Below are positions 27,943-37,102 of a stretch of DNA of 64,000 nucleotides, one piece after another. The DNA lies in assembly GCF_900102315.1 (NCBI RefSeq), contig NZ_FNBL01000006.1, positions 124,001 through 188,000 of the forward strand. Direction: 5' to 3'. Source of the stretch: Celeribacter baekdonensis. Its GTDB lineage: Bacteria; Pseudomonadota; Alphaproteobacteria; Rhodobacterales; Rhodobacteraceae. Every line of letters starts with the position of its first letter. The first letter of the stretch is position 1. The notes under the pieces were generated by a model that worked only from the letters and a program-made list of their open reading frames with translations, was not told where the DNA came from and did no database searches. The position numbers and the translations under genes are program-made.

Positions 27943-29028
27943 GTGAAACACCTGCTTAAAACCGCCGCCGCCGCGGCTCTTGTTGCAGCCGTAAGCACCA
28001 CATCTGCCTTCGCGCAGGAGGTGACGCTCCGCTTTCAACATTTCGTGTCGCCAAACTCCGGCTCACCGATGTATTTCATGGAACCTTGGGCCAAGAAAAT
28101 CGAAACAGAATCCCAGGGCCGCATCAAGATCGAGATCTATCCGTTGATGCAATTGGGCGGCAAAGCACCGGACCAATATGACCTGATCCGCGATGGCGCG
28201 ATTGATGGCGGCTGGGTGATTCCGGGCTATCAACCTGGGCGTTTCCCGGAAGCCGAGGCGTTGGAATTGCCGTTCATGACCGAGAAATCCGGTGAATTGG
28301 CGTCGATTGCGGCGTGGAATTTCACGCAACAGCACCTGATGGATGATTTCAAAGACGTGCATGTCCTCGCGGCGCATATGCATGGCGAAGGCTTGATTCA
28401 CAAAAAGGGCGGGCCGGTTGCAACGGTTGAGGATTTCAAAGGCCTCAAACTGCGCGCGCCGACACGAACCTCGACGCTTTTGCTGGAAAAACTGGGTGCA
28501 ACACCCGTAGGTATGCCGGTTCCGGCCTTTCCTGAAGCCTTGGCCAAAGGCGTTTTGGACGGCGGTGTGATCACCTATGAAATGGCACCTTCGCTCAAGC
28601 TTGATGAGTTGACCGACAGTCACACCGACGTCGACGGGCATCAGTCGTTTTACAATCTTTATTTCATCTGGGCGATGAACAAGGCGAAATACGACAGCCT
28701 GCCCGATGATCTGAAGGCCGTGATCGACAACAATTCGGGTTTGATGGCGTCTGAATGGGCAGGTGCCGCCTATGATCAGGGCGATGAAGATGGCGTCAAA
28801 GTCATGGTCGCGTCGGGCAATCCGATCAAGGTGATGAGCAAGGACGAGACCGACAAGATCAAAGCCTTGGGGGATGAGGTGATTGCCGAGTGGATCACCG
28901 AGATGGATGGCAAAGGCTATGACGGGGCAAAACTGGTAGAAGATGCGCGCGCCGATATGGCCGCGGCTTTGAGCCAACACCCGTGGATTGACACCTTTGG
29001 GGCCTCCTATCACGTCATTGAGAAATGA
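27943..29028 (+). CDS. TRAP transporter substrate-binding protein (DctP family)
   Basis: The 361-residue periplasmic protein starts at GTG 27943 after AAGGAGG. The signal peptide (about 1-24) ends at AFAQ. The mature part has DctP-family features: LRFQHFVSPNSGS, the conserved arginine segment FKGLKLRAPTRTS (about 167-179) that binds substrate carboxylate, and the FPEALAKGVLDGG motif. No DctQ or DctM membrane subunits are adjacent, and an intrinsic terminator follows directly, so it must work with a transporter encoded elsewhere. Ligand is probably an organic acid. Confidence 0.92.
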   Translation: MKHLLKTAAAAALVAAVSTTSAFAQEVTLRFQHFVSPNSGSPMYFMEPWAKKIETESQGRIKIEIYPLMQLGGKAPDQYDLIRDGAIDGGWVIPGYQPGRFPEAEALELPFMTEKSGELASIAAWNFTQQHLMDDFKDVHVLAAHMHGEGLIHKKGGPVATVEDFKGLKLRAPTRTSTLLLEKLGATPVGMPVPAFPEALAKGVLDGGVITYEMAPSLKLDELTDSHTDVDGHQSFYNLYFIWAMNKAKYDSLPDDLKAVIDNNSGLMASEWAGAAYDQGDEDGVKVMVASGNPIKVMSKDETDKIKALGDEVIAEWITEMDGKGYDGAKLVEDARADMAAALSQHPWIDTFGASYHVIEK

Positions 29029-29055
29029 TCTGACCCTTCGGTGTTGGAATAAACT

Positions 29056-29081
29056 GGGCTGCCTTTTGGGGCGGCCCTTTT
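29056..29081 (+). terminator. Intrinsic terminator after the TRAP binding protein gene
   Basis: An 8-bp stem (29056-29063 with 29070-29077, one G-U pair) and 6-nt loop are followed by TTTT, starting 27 bp after the stop codon. It also marks the end of a monocistronic unit. Confidence 0.85.
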
Positions 29082-29094
29082 ATGTTTGCATGGG

Positions 29095-29742
29095 TCACAA
29101 GCCGAGGCGGCGTGGCAGATCGTGCATATCTGAGAGGTGTTCGGCCCCCTCAGAGATCAGTCGAGCGCCATCGCGGTGCGGATCAAAGCCGAAACACCGC
29201 ATTCCGGCCCGGCGCGCGGCGATACAGCCCGACGGGCTATCGTCCACAACCACGCAGTCTTTTGGGGCCACGCCCATGGTTTCGGCGGCGATCAGGAAAA
29301 GTCCGGGATCGGGTTTGGCCACGCCATAGGTATGGGCGGAATGGATCCTGCCTTTGAGGCGCTCAAACACCAAAGGGTGCGCGCCCAAGGTAACGTCCAT
29401 CTTTTCCATTGGCCCGTTGGAGCCAACGCAATAGGGGATGCCTGCGGCGTCAAGTGCATCAAAGCTGGATTCGATACCAGGAATAAGCGGGACGCCCGCG
29501 CGCAGCATGTCAAACACGCGCGGATAGACATCGACTTCCCAAGCGTGAGGCAAGGGCACACCTGAGGCGCGGGCACGTTCGGCCACGGTTTTCATCGTAC
29601 CGCCAACATATTTGGTTTCCAACTCATGCAAGGTGATGTCGAGCCCATAGCGGGCGAACTCATTGCGCAAAAAGTCCAAAAGCGGCGGCTCGCTGTCAAC
29701 GATCACACCGTCACAGTCGAAAATTACAAGGTTCGGGATCAT
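29095..29742 (-). CDS. HAD family phosphatase (beta-phosphoglucomutase/GPH-like)
   Basis: The 215-residue product starts at ATG 29742, which overlaps the rsmD stop as ATGA. HAD motifs are canonical: VIFDCDGVIVDSE (nucleophile and acid/base Asp), VGSNGP, the lysine in VAKPDPG and VVVDDSPSG. This form is found in beta-phosphoglucomutases and phosphatases such as YieH or GS1-like enzymes; substrate is not determined. Last gene of the ferredoxin reductase-rsmD-HAD chain. Confidence 0.9.
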   Translation of the reverse strand: MIPNLVIFDCDGVIVDSEPPLLDFLRNEFARYGLDITLHELETKYVGGTMKTVAERARASGVPLPHAWEVDVYPRVFDMLRAGVPLIPGIESSFDALDAAGIPYCVGSNGPMEKMDVTLGAHPLVFERLKGRIHSAHTYGVAKPDPGLFLIAAETMGVAPKDCVVVDDSPSGCIAARRAGMRCFGFDPHRDGARLISEGAEHLSDMHDLPRRLGL

Positions 29743-30299
29743 TTTGGCTCCAGGATGTTGATTTTCGTCTCGCCATATTTGCGCTGATCCAAAAGGGTCA
29801 GCGCCTCTGGGATGATGATGTCCGTACTGTCTTCCCACACAATCAAGGCGCGTGGCGTGAGCCACCCACCGGTGATCGCGGCGGCCATGGCCTTTTCACC
29901 CAGAGCCTTGCCATAGGGCGGATCGAGAAAGATCAGATCATAGGGCGCGTCTGGATTGGCGGGTAAACGCGTGGCGTCCGCGCGCATCAGGGTGGTGCGA
30001 TCTGTGGCTTTGCACAGGGTGATGTTTTGCATCACAAGGCTCTGTGCCTTGCGTCCGTCATCGACAAAAGTCACATGCTCGGCCCCGCGTGACAGCGCCT
30101 CAAGCCCCAAAGCCCCGGTGCCCGCAAACAGATCAAGCACCCGCGCTTCCGTAATGGGATCATCGTATTTCCCGCCCATCAGGACGTTGAAAAGACTTTC
30201 GCGGACACGGTCCGTGGTGGGCCGCAAATGTGCGCCCACGTCACCTTTGCCAACGGCGGCCAATGTCAGCCCACGAAACGCTCCGGCGATGATCCGCAT
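29739..30299 (-). CDS. rsmD: 16S rRNA (guanine(966)-N(2))-methyltransferase
   Basis: This 186-residue SAM-dependent methyltransferase modifies G966 of 16S rRNA. It starts MRIIAGAFRG, the usual RsmD N-terminus, with LRPTTDRVRESLFN, the SAM motif DLFAGTGALGLEALSRGA and the catalytic DPPYGK. Its start shares a base with the oxidoreductase stop (TGATG) and its stop overlaps the HAD start, so all three are translationally coupled. Confidence 0.95.
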   Translation of the reverse strand: MRIIAGAFRGLTLAAVGKGDVGAHLRPTTDRVRESLFNVLMGGKYDDPITEARVLDLFAGTGALGLEALSRGAEHVTFVDDGRKAQSLVMQNITLCKATDRTTLMRADATRLPANPDAPYDLIFLDPPYGKALGEKAMAAAITGGWLTPRALIVWEDSTDIIIPEALTLLDQRKYGETKINILEPK

Positions 30300-31504
30300 C
30301 AGCCGCGCATCAGCGCTTTGAGGTCGGTCGCAGGATCGGCCACCACAGCGGGATCGGCGGTTTTGCCCGCCTCGATCAACCGCTTTGCCACCATATAGCC
30401 GCGCGGATCGTTCATCGCATCAATCGCAATCAACGCTCCGTCTTTGTAATACCAATGCGAGCGCGTGCCTTCTGTTTCGCGGATCACGACCTGATCATGG
30501 CCGGTGGACAGCCCGGCGATTTGCAGTTTGACATCAAATTGATCCGACCAAAACCACGGTTTCGGCGTATAGTCCACCGCTTGGCCCAGCATATTTTTGG
30601 CCGCAACAGCGCCTTGGTCAATCGCGTTGCCCACGCTTTCAAGCCGCATCTGATGGCCCATATGCGGAAAGGAGGCGCAATCGCCCGCGGCGAAAATATC
30701 CGGGTTGGAGGTGCAGCTATGGCGGTCCGTCATGATGCCGTTGTCCAGCACCAGCCCCGCCAGTTCCGCCAGTTGCGTATTGGGGGTGATGCCCACGCCG
30801 ACGATGACGAAATCCACCTCCAGCGTGGTCCCATCGGTCAGCTTCGCAGCATGCACGCGACTGTCGCCCACAAGGGTTTCAAGCCCCACACCTTCGCGCA
30901 GGTCAACGCCATGGCTTTGATGCAGAGCGCGGAAATAATCGGAGGTCTCTTTCGAGGCAACGCGTTGCAAAATCCGGTCGGACATCTCGACCAGCGTCAC
31001 CTTCAGCCCCTTTTTCGCAGCGACGGCTGCGGCCTCAAGCCCGATATACCCACCGCCCACGATCAACACCGACGCGCCCTCTTTGAACTCTGGTTCAATC
31101 GCATCGGCATCGGACAGCGTGCGCATGGTGTAGACGCCTTGCAAGGTCCCGCCGATGGAGGCGGGCAAAAGCCGGGGCGCAGAGCCGGTGGTCAGAGCGA
31201 GCTTGTCGTAGGATAGCTGCTCGCCATCCACGGTGATGGTTTTTGCCACCGGGTCGAGAGCCGTGACAGACGCGCCCATGCGCAAATCAATAGTCTCATC
31301 GGCATAGTAACTCAGCGGGCGCAGATACAGCCGGTCCAAATCCATATCGCCCAAGAGATAGGCCTTTGACAGCGGCGGACGCTGATAGGGGGGCACGGGT
31401 TCGTCGCCGATCAACGTGATTTCACCGTCAAATCCCTGACCGCGTAGGGTGGTGACGATGCTTTGCCCGGCTTGTCCGGCGCCAACGACGATAAAATGGC
31501 TCAT
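30299..31504 (-). CDS. Ferredoxin reductase-like NAD(P)/FAD oxidoreductase
   Basis: This 401-residue two-dinucleotide-fold flavoprotein has an FAD motif VVGAGQAGQS at the start, an NAD(P) motif VLIVGGGYIGLEAAAVA (about 145-161) and the second FAD motif DIFAAGDCASF (about 268-278). This is the pattern of rubredoxin/putidaredoxin-type reductases that pass electrons from NADH to a small ferredoxin. No ferredoxin or P450 gene is adjacent, so the partner is unknown. First gene of the chain with rsmD and HAD; divergent from the peroxiredoxin gene. Confidence 0.9.
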   Translation of the reverse strand: MSHFIVVGAGQAGQSIVTTLRGQGFDGEITLIGDEPVPPYQRPPLSKAYLLGDMDLDRLYLRPLSYYADETIDLRMGASVTALDPVAKTITVDGEQLSYDKLALTTGSAPRLLPASIGGTLQGVYTMRTLSDADAIEPEFKEGASVLIVGGGYIGLEAAAVAAKKGLKVTLVEMSDRILQRVASKETSDYFRALHQSHGVDLREGVGLETLVGDSRVHAAKLTDGTTLEVDFVIVGVGITPNTQLAELAGLVLDNGIMTDRHSCTSNPDIFAAGDCASFPHMGHQMRLESVGNAIDQGAVAAKNMLGQAVDYTPKPWFWSDQFDVKLQIAGLSTGHDQVVIRETEGTRSHWYYKDGALIAIDAMNDPRGYMVAKRLIEAGKTADPAVVADPATDLKALMRG

Positions 31505-31593
31505 GCGTGCTCCTTTTGCGCTTTCAACTGGTCTGAAAACGCCCTGACCCTATATCGTGAAGAGATCAAATGACAACGCGAAGAGGATCAAGA

Positions 31594-32082
31594 ATGACAA
31601 TTTCTGTTGGAGACACGCTTCCGGGCGGCACCGTGCTTGAGTTGGGGGCAGAAGGACCGGCTTCCGTCGATCTGGCCACCAAGTTCAAAGGCCGCAATGT
31701 GGTGCTTTTCGGCCTGCCGGGGGCCTATACCGGCGTTTGCACCACGGCCCATGTGCCAAGTTTCATCCGCACCAAAGACGCCTTCGCGGCCAAGGGTGTG
31801 GACGAGGTGATCTGTGTCTCCGTGAATGACCCGTTTGTGATGGGTGCATGGGCCAAGGACACCGGCGCAGATGTGGCCGGACTGTCGATGTTGGGCGATG
31901 CGGAGGGCACGTTTATCAAGGCACTGGGCCTTGATTTCACCGCCCCGCCTGCGGGCCTGATCGGGCGTTCGAAACGCTTTGCGCTCTATGCCGAAGACGG
32001 TGTGGTGAAGGTGCTGCAAGTCGAAACCAGCCCCGGCGAATGTACGGTTTCGGCCGGTGAATCGCTTTTGGAAGCAATCTGA
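31594..32082 (+). CDS. Peroxiredoxin (Prx5 type)
   Basis: The 162-residue product starts at ATG 31594 with GAGGATCAAG upstream. The peroxidatic cysteine is in GAYTGVCTTAHVP (about residue 48), with the conserved Pro/Thr upstream. A second cysteine in GECTVS near the C-terminus may act in resolution. It reduces peroxides with thiol donors. Single gene, divergent from the flavoprotein chain and closed by an intrinsic terminator. Confidence 0.93.
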   Translation: MTISVGDTLPGGTVLELGAEGPASVDLATKFKGRNVVLFGLPGAYTGVCTTAHVPSFIRTKDAFAAKGVDEVICVSVNDPFVMGAWAKDTGADVAGLSMLGDAEGTFIKALGLDFTAPPAGLIGRSKRFALYAEDGVVKVLQVETSPGECTVSAGESLLEAI

Positions 32083-32088
32083 TGAGAG

Positions 32089-32121
32089 ACGCCCGGAGGC
32101 CCGTGCCGCCCGGGCGTTTTT
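32089..32121 (+). terminator. Intrinsic terminator after the peroxiredoxin gene
   Basis: An 8-bp stem ACGCCCGG (32089-32096) pairs with CCGGGCGT (32110-32117) around a 13-nt loop and is followed by a run of T. It begins 7 bp after the stop codon and overlaps the end of the convergent mscS gene. Confidence 0.75.
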
Positions 32122-32968
32122 ATTCGGCCGCGTTCACCAAGGTGCGCGTCGGGAAGGGGATGTCCACGCCCGCCTCATCCAATGCTTCTTTCACCTGACG
32201 TTTCATGTCGGCCTGATATTGAAAGAAATCACCGGATTTCACCCAAACACGGACCAAGAAATCCACCGAGAAATCGCCCAGATTGTTGACCTGAATAAAC
32301 GGCTCTGGCTCGGCCATTGAGCGCGGATCGGACATGATCACTTTGCGAATGACCTCTTCGGCGGTTTTGAGATTGGCGCCATAGCCCACCCCAAACGTCC
32401 ATTCGGCGCGCCGGGTTTGGTTGGTGGAAAAATTTGTGATGATATTGCCCCAGACCTGAGAGTTTGGGACGATGACCTGAACATTGGACAGATCGGCCAG
32501 CTCGGTGAAGTTCAAAGAGATGTCTTTGACTGTGCCCATTTTGCCCGCAACATCAACGAAATCACCGATTTTAAACGGGCGAAACAGGATGATCATCACG
32601 CCGGCGGCAATATTTGACAAGGTGCCTTGCAACGCCAAACCAATGGCCAGACCCGCAGCACCGATGACGGCGACGATTGAGGTGGTTTGGACGCCAAAGG
32701 TGTTGAGAACAATCAGCGCGGTAAAGGTCAAGATGACGTAGCGGGCGATATTTCCGAGGAAATTGAACAGAGTGTTGTCGAGCTTCTGATATTTGGACCC
32801 GATACCGCGAATGCGCCGTGCCACCCATCCGGCAATGACCATGCCGACGGCCAAAAGAAACAGCGCACCAAAGATCGAGCCGCCGACCCCCAGCAAAAAC
32901 TCCAGAGACAGGTAATCCCCGACCGTCTGTCCGTTATAAATTGGGTAGTTCAAAATCTGTTCAATCAT
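32120..32968 (-). CDS. Small-conductance mechanosensitive channel (MscS family)
   Basis: This 282-residue inner membrane protein releases solutes on osmotic downshock. Three N-terminal membrane helices end in the pore helix [19 protein letters not shown], with the Gly/Ala pattern typical of MscS TM3, followed by the beta domain motif [19 protein letters not shown]. Its start overlaps the end of the pterin dehydratase gene by 8 bp. Confidence 0.93.
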   Translation of the reverse strand: MIEQILNYPIYNGQTVGDYLSLEFLLGVGGSIFGALFLLAVGMVIAGWVARRIRGIGSKYQKLDNTLFNFLGNIARYVILTFTALIVLNTFGVQTTSIVAVIGAAGLAIGLALQGTLSNIAAGVMIILFRPFKIGDFVDVAGKMGTVKDISLNFTELADLSNVQVIVPNSQVWGNIITNFSTNQTRRAEWTFGVGYGANLKTAEEVIRKVIMSDPRSMAEPEPFIQVNNLGDFSVDFLVRVWVKSGDFFQYQADMKRQVKEALDEAGVDIPFPTRTLVNAAE

Positions 32969-33266
32969 CTGCGGCCACCTCGTCCATTTTTCGGGCTAGT
33001 TTGATATCTTTCTCGGTCAATCCTCCCGCGTCATGGGTGGACAGGATCACCTCGACCGAGCGATAGACATTGGTCCATTCCGGATGGTGATCCATTTTTT
33101 CCGCAATCATCGCCACGCGGGTCATAAAACCGAACGCCTCGATGAAATTGACGAAGGTGAAGCGTTTTGAAATCGCGGCACCGCCTTCGGTCTCGGCCCA
33201 TCCTGTGGCAAGAAGGGGCGCAAGGGCCTCGGTGCGGGTTGCGTCTGAGAGCAGCAGTTCAGTCAT
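32961..33266 (-). CDS. phhB: 4a-hydroxytetrahydrobiopterin dehydratase
   Basis: The product has 101 residues from ATG 33266, which overlaps the acyltransferase stop by 8 bp. The family motif around [13 protein letters not shown] contains the catalytic histidines, and [17 protein letters not shown] closes the domain. It dehydrates pterin-4a-carbinolamine after aromatic hydroxylation. No phenylalanine hydroxylase is in the window, so it may serve a distant enzyme or pterin pathway such as that for molybdopterin. Confidence 0.92.
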   Translation of the reverse strand: MTELLLSDATRTEALAPLLATGWAETEGGAAISKRFTFVNFIEAFGFMTRVAMIAEKMDHHPEWTNVYRSVEVILSTHDAGGLTEKDIKLARKMDEVAADD

Positions 33267-34437
33267 GATCGTCCTCTCTGTCTGTGCGTTTAAATGGACC
33301 GTATGAGGTGAGAAATTCGGTTTCCTCATCCACAGCGGCACGTTCGGCCACAAGGAAATCGTCCACGGCGCGGGCAAAGCCCGGATCAGCGATCCAATGC
33401 AGCGAATGGGTGATGTTGGGGAGATACCCGCGCGCCAGTTTATGTTCGCCCTGCGCGCCCGCCTCGACCCGCGACAGGCCGTGGGCAATGGCGTAGTCGA
33501 TGGCCTGATAATAGCAAATCTCGAAATGCAGGCAGGGGTGATGTTCGGTGCAACCCCAGTAGCGACCGTAAAGCCGATCTTGGCCGATGAAATTCAGCGC
33601 GCCCGCGATGGGCCGCCCCTGATCCAGCGCCAAGATCATCAAAACATCGTCACGCATGGTCTCGTGGATATGGTCAAAGAAGGCGCGACTGAGATAGGGC
33701 GTGCCCCATTTGCGCGCGCCCGTGTCTTGATAAAAGGTCCAAAACGCATCCCAATGGTGCGGCTGAATCTCATCACCCGTCAATTGCACGATCTCGCCGC
33801 CAAAGCCCTGCGCCTGCGCCCGTTCCTTGCGGATGTTTTTGCGCTTGCGCGAGGAGAGCGCGTCCAGAAAGCCGTCAAAATCGGCGTATCCGGCATTGTC
33901 CCAATGAAACTGTTGCCCTGTGCGATGCATCAGGCCCATGGCCTTACCCGCCTCAGCCTCAGCTGCGGTGCAAAAGGTGATGTGCAAGGATGAGAGTTGG
34001 TTTTGCGCTGCGACCTCGACAGCCCCTTGGACCAAAGCCGCTTGGCCGATCTCCTCAAATCCGGGACGGGTCAAAAGTCGCCGCCCGGTGACCGGGGTAA
34101 AGGGCACCGCGACTTGCAGCTTTGGATAATAATCGCCACCCGCGCGCTCATAGGCCTGGGCCCAGGCGTGGTCGAACACATATTCGCCCTGACTGTGGGT
34201 TTTGGCATAGATGGGTGCCACGGCGATGATTTCACCCGCCGCTTTGGCGATCAGATAACGCGGAAACCATCCGGTGCCCGGACCAACAGAGCCGGAGCGC
34301 TCCAAGGCCAAAAGAAACCGATGGGTGACGAAAGGATCATCGGGTCGCCCGTCCGACGAATTGGCACAGGCATCCCAATCCTCACGGGCGATCTCAGTGA
34401 TCGTCGTGGTCACACTGATCTCGATCTGATCTGTCAC
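33259..34437 (-). CDS. DUF482 / GNAT-fold acyltransferase (peptidogalycan-type)
   Basis: This 392-residue protein is of the FemAB-like GNAT group annotated as DUF482 (COG3146). Conserved parts include [14 protein letters not shown] near the N-terminus, [12 protein letters not shown] in the middle, and [21 protein letters not shown] followed by [12 protein letters not shown]. Function is unproven; an acyl or aminoacyl transferase is inferred from the fold. It heads a three-gene overlapping chain with phhB and mscS. Confidence 0.85.
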   Translation of the reverse strand: MTDQIEISVTTTITEIAREDWDACANSSDGRPDDPFVTHRFLLALERSGSVGPGTGWFPRYLIAKAAGEIIAVAPIYAKTHSQGEYVFDHAWAQAYERAGGDYYPKLQVAVPFTPVTGRRLLTRPGFEEIGQAALVQGAVEVAAQNQLSSLHITFCTAAEAEAGKAMGLMHRTGQQFHWDNAGYADFDGFLDALSSRKRKNIRKERAQAQGFGGEIVQLTGDEIQPHHWDAFWTFYQDTGARKWGTPYLSRAFFDHIHETMRDDVLMILALDQGRPIAGALNFIGQDRLYGRYWGCTEHHPCLHFEICYYQAIDYAIAHGLSRVEAGAQGEHKLARGYLPNITHSLHWIADPGFARAVDDFLVAERAAVDEETEFLTSYGPFKRTDREDDHD

Positions 34438-34485
34438 GCCCGGCTCTCCAACATCGCTATAGAACTGGGGCTTAGCCGCGATGCG

Positions 34486-35244
34486 TCAAGTCGGAACATA
34501 GCCTTCAAAGGTGATATTATCTGCGATCTGCCGGGCTTGCGCCTCTTCTTCGGGTGATTTGATGGTCCAGCACAGGATATGCGCGCCCGCTGCTTTCAGT
34601 TCACGCACGCGCGGTGTGGTCAGGTCGGACCATTGATGCGAGATGAAAGACGCGCCCACCCGGTCAAAATCGACAATACCGCGCAGCGCCGGACGCAACG
34701 CCGATGGGATCAAGCCCGCCTCGCCATTGGTCCAATCGCAAGTGGTGATGCCGCGCGGCAGATGCGGGCAGGCTTCGGCCAATGCGGCCACTGAATGCGG
34801 GTTAAAGGACATCAATGCGACCGGACCGTCATAGGTGGATAGGGCGGCGGCGGTGGCGCGTTCAAGCGCGCCAACGTTCGGCCCCATGGCCCCGTCCTGA
34901 TCCTTCACCTCAATCAAAAGCGGCACCCGCCCGGCGACATGCGCCAAAACGCGGGCCAGAGGCGGAACGCCAATTTCCCCAGTCTTAAAGCGCACATTCG
35001 CCAGGTCATCCGCCTTGCGCAGCGCAAAAGCCCCCGCGTCCAGCGTCAGCCGGTCCAGCGCATAGTCATGAAACACCATGGCCATGCCGTCGGCGGACAG
35101 TTGCAGGTCAATCTCAATGGCAAACCCGCCCGCGATGGCGGCGTCAATTGCGGCAAAGTTGTTTTCGGCGCGGGTGATGTTGCCATCATGCAGGGCGCGG
35201 TGAGCGATCGGAGCGCCTAGAAAGGCGGCTGGCAGGTCTGGCAT
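34486..35244 (-). CDS. Glycerophosphodiester phosphodiesterase
   Basis: The 252-residue product starts at ATG 35244, sharing a base with the RidA stop (TGATG). It is a GDPD TIM barrel with the catalytic set IAHRALHDGNITRAENN, FAIEIDLQLSADG and VFHDYALDRLT, and LIEVKDQ and SHQW later on. It hydrolyses glycerophosphodiesters to glycerol-3-phosphate. No signal peptide is visible, so it is cytoplasmic. Confidence 0.92.
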   Translation of the reverse strand: MPDLPAAFLGAPIAHRALHDGNITRAENNFAAIDAAIAGGFAIEIDLQLSADGMAMVFHDYALDRLTLDAGAFALRKADDLANVRFKTGEIGVPPLARVLAHVAGRVPLLIEVKDQDGAMGPNVGALERATAAALSTYDGPVALMSFNPHSVAALAEACPHLPRGITTCDWTNGEAGLIPSALRPALRGIVDFDRVGASFISHQWSDLTTPRVRELKAAGAHILCWTIKSPEEEAQARQIADNITFEGYVPT

Positions 35245-35708
35245 CAATTCAGCTCGAAAATGGCCTCGATCTCAACCGCGACGCCCAAAGGCAGGCTGGC
35301 GGCGGAGACGGCGGAGCGGGCATGACGACCCGCCTCGCCCAAGACAGCGACCATAAGATCGGAGGCACCGTTGACGACTTTGGGTTGCTCGGTGAACTCA
35401 GGCGTCGAATTGACGAAGCCCACGAGTTTCACCAGCCGTTTGATTTTGGAAAAATCTCCGCCCACGGCGGCATTGGCCTGGGCCAAAAGCGCCAAAGCAC
35501 AGGTCTGAGCCGCAGCCGCGCCCTCAGCCGTGGTCATGTCTGCGCCCAATTTGCCAAGGATCAACCCGTCTGGCCCATTCGAAATCTGACCGGAGACAAA
35601 AAGTTGTGCACCGCTTTGCACATAAGGCACATAATTGGCAGCAGGTGCAGGGGCATCGGGCAGAGTCAGGCCGAGGTCGGCAAGTTTGGCCATAAGGTCA
35701 ATGGACAT
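35244..35708 (-). CDS. RidA family protein
   Basis: This 154-residue YjgF/YER057c/UK114-type protein belongs to the subgroup with an N-terminal extension (LADLGLTLPDAPAPAANYVPYV). Members deaminate reactive enamine/imine intermediates of amino acid metabolism. The substrate arginine expected near the C-terminal region is in AGRHARSAV. It is coupled to the GDPD gene downstream and lies 87 bp after the type I secretion operon on the same strand. Confidence 0.9.
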   Translation of the reverse strand: MSIDLMAKLADLGLTLPDAPAPAANYVPYVQSGAQLFVSGQISNGPDGLILGKLGADMTTAEGAAAAQTCALALLAQANAAVGGDFSKIKRLVKLVGFVNSTPEFTEQPKVVNGASDLMVAVLGEAGRHARSAVSAASLPLGVAVEIEAIFELN

Positions 35709-35794
35709 AGAAGGCTTCCTTTGTGTCAGGGTCGCTTTTTAGGGGCGACATGTTCGGGTCGACTTGGGGAGGTCGAATTTTGGTCTTGGTACGC

Positions 35795-37102
35795 TCAATC
35801 TTCACGGAACGCACGGATGAAATAATCCGCCAGTGGTTTGGTCAGATAGGCCAAAGGCGAACGTTCGCCAGTGGACATATAGGCCTCCACCGGCATACCG
35901 GGAATAAGCACCGAGCCTTTGGGGAGCCGGGCGCGTTCTTCCTCGGAAATATTGATGTCGACGCTGTAGTAGCTGGCGCGGGTCGCCTCGTCGATAAAGG
36001 CATCGGGTGACACCCGTGTGACCGTGCCCAACAGCTCGGGCGTGGTGCGCCGGTCAAAGGTTGAGAACCGCAGGCGCACGGGTTGGCCGGGATAGACCCG
36101 ATCCACATGCACCGGGCTGATTTTTGCGGTGATGATGAGCGGGCGGTCTTGCGGTACGATGTAAAGCACGGGGGTTGCAGGCGACACCACGGCACCGGGC
36201 CCAAAGACCGTAAGCCCGTAGACCACACCAGAGACGGGCGCCCGCAGATCAAGCCGTTCGAGCTTTGACGTCAGGCCGCGCACCTGTTCGCGTAAGCGCC
36301 CAACAGAGGCCTGAATGTCGCGCAGCTCGGTGATTGCCGCCTCCCGCCGATCGGAACCCGCCTTGAGAATTTGCAGATCAATTTCGGTGATCTGAACCTG
36401 CGCTTGCGCCTGTGCGGTTTCCAGTTCGCCGATGTCGGCGGCCAATTGCACCGTGTCGCGGCGCAGGGCGATCACCCGGCTTTGTTGGGTCAGACCGCGG
36501 GTGAGCAAATCGGCCTGTGCGGTCAGGTCCTCTTTCAGCAGCGCGGCCTCTTCGGAGAGGGCTAATTTTTGCGCCTCCAAGCCACGGATCTGGACCTCGA
36601 TCAGGCTGCGTTTCTTGTCAAGCTGACTGACCTCGGCCCGCGCCGTAAGTTGGCGCGCGGCGAACAAATCCCGTTGGCCTTCCACGGCGCGCGCGACCTG
36701 TGGGTCGGTTTCCATACGGGCGATGAGCGCCTCAGAGAGGGTGATCTTGGCCGCCCCGTCGCGTTCAGCTTCGAGGCGGGCGTTGCGGGTCAACAATTCA
36801 AAAAGTTGGGTTTCGAGCACAGCGATTTCGTTGACATACTCATCGGAGGACAGTTCGAGCAACAGATCGCCTGCGGCCACCTGCGCGCCCTCTGTGACAT
36901 GCACGGCGGCCACTTCGCCGCCATCGCGGTGCGCCACAGCTTGACGGTTTTGTTCAACCTGGACCTGACCGGCGGCGACCACAGCCCCGTCAATCCGCGC
37001 CAGAAACGTCCATCCGCCAAAGCCGCCGATCAGCAGGGCGACAAAAAACAGGCCGATCCAGACCGCGCGGCGGGCAGACCATTTTTGATCGGGCTGCGTC
37101 AT
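35795..37102 (-). CDS. HlyD-family type I secretion adaptor (membrane fusion protein)
   Basis: This 435-residue periplasmic adaptor has one N-terminal membrane segment (IGLFFVALLIGGFGGWTFL), a biotinyl-lipoyl-like hammerhead near residues 40-80 (VVAAGQVQVE), a long coiled-coil hairpin (about 85-290) and a C-terminal beta-barrel region with LRAPVSGVVYGLTVFGPGAVV. This is the PrtE/HlyD layout. Its start overlaps the ABC gene stop (ATGA). The outer membrane TolC partner and a secreted substrate are not in the window. Confidence 0.92.
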   Translation of the reverse strand: MTQPDQKWSARRAVWIGLFFVALLIGGFGGWTFLARIDGAVVAAGQVQVEQNRQAVAHRDGGEVAAVHVTEGAQVAAGDLLLELSSDEYVNEIAVLETQLFELLTRNARLEAERDGAAKITLSEALIARMETDPQVARAVEGQRDLFAARQLTARAEVSQLDKKRSLIEVQIRGLEAQKLALSEEAALLKEDLTAQADLLTRGLTQQSRVIALRRDTVQLAADIGELETAQAQAQVQITEIDLQILKAGSDRREAAITELRDIQASVGRLREQVRGLTSKLERLDLRAPVSGVVYGLTVFGPGAVVSPATPVLYIVPQDRPLIITAKISPVHVDRVYPGQPVRLRFSTFDRRTTPELLGTVTRVSPDAFIDEATRASYYSVDINISEEERARLPKGSVLIPGMPVEAYMSTGERSPLAYLTKPLADYFIRAFRED

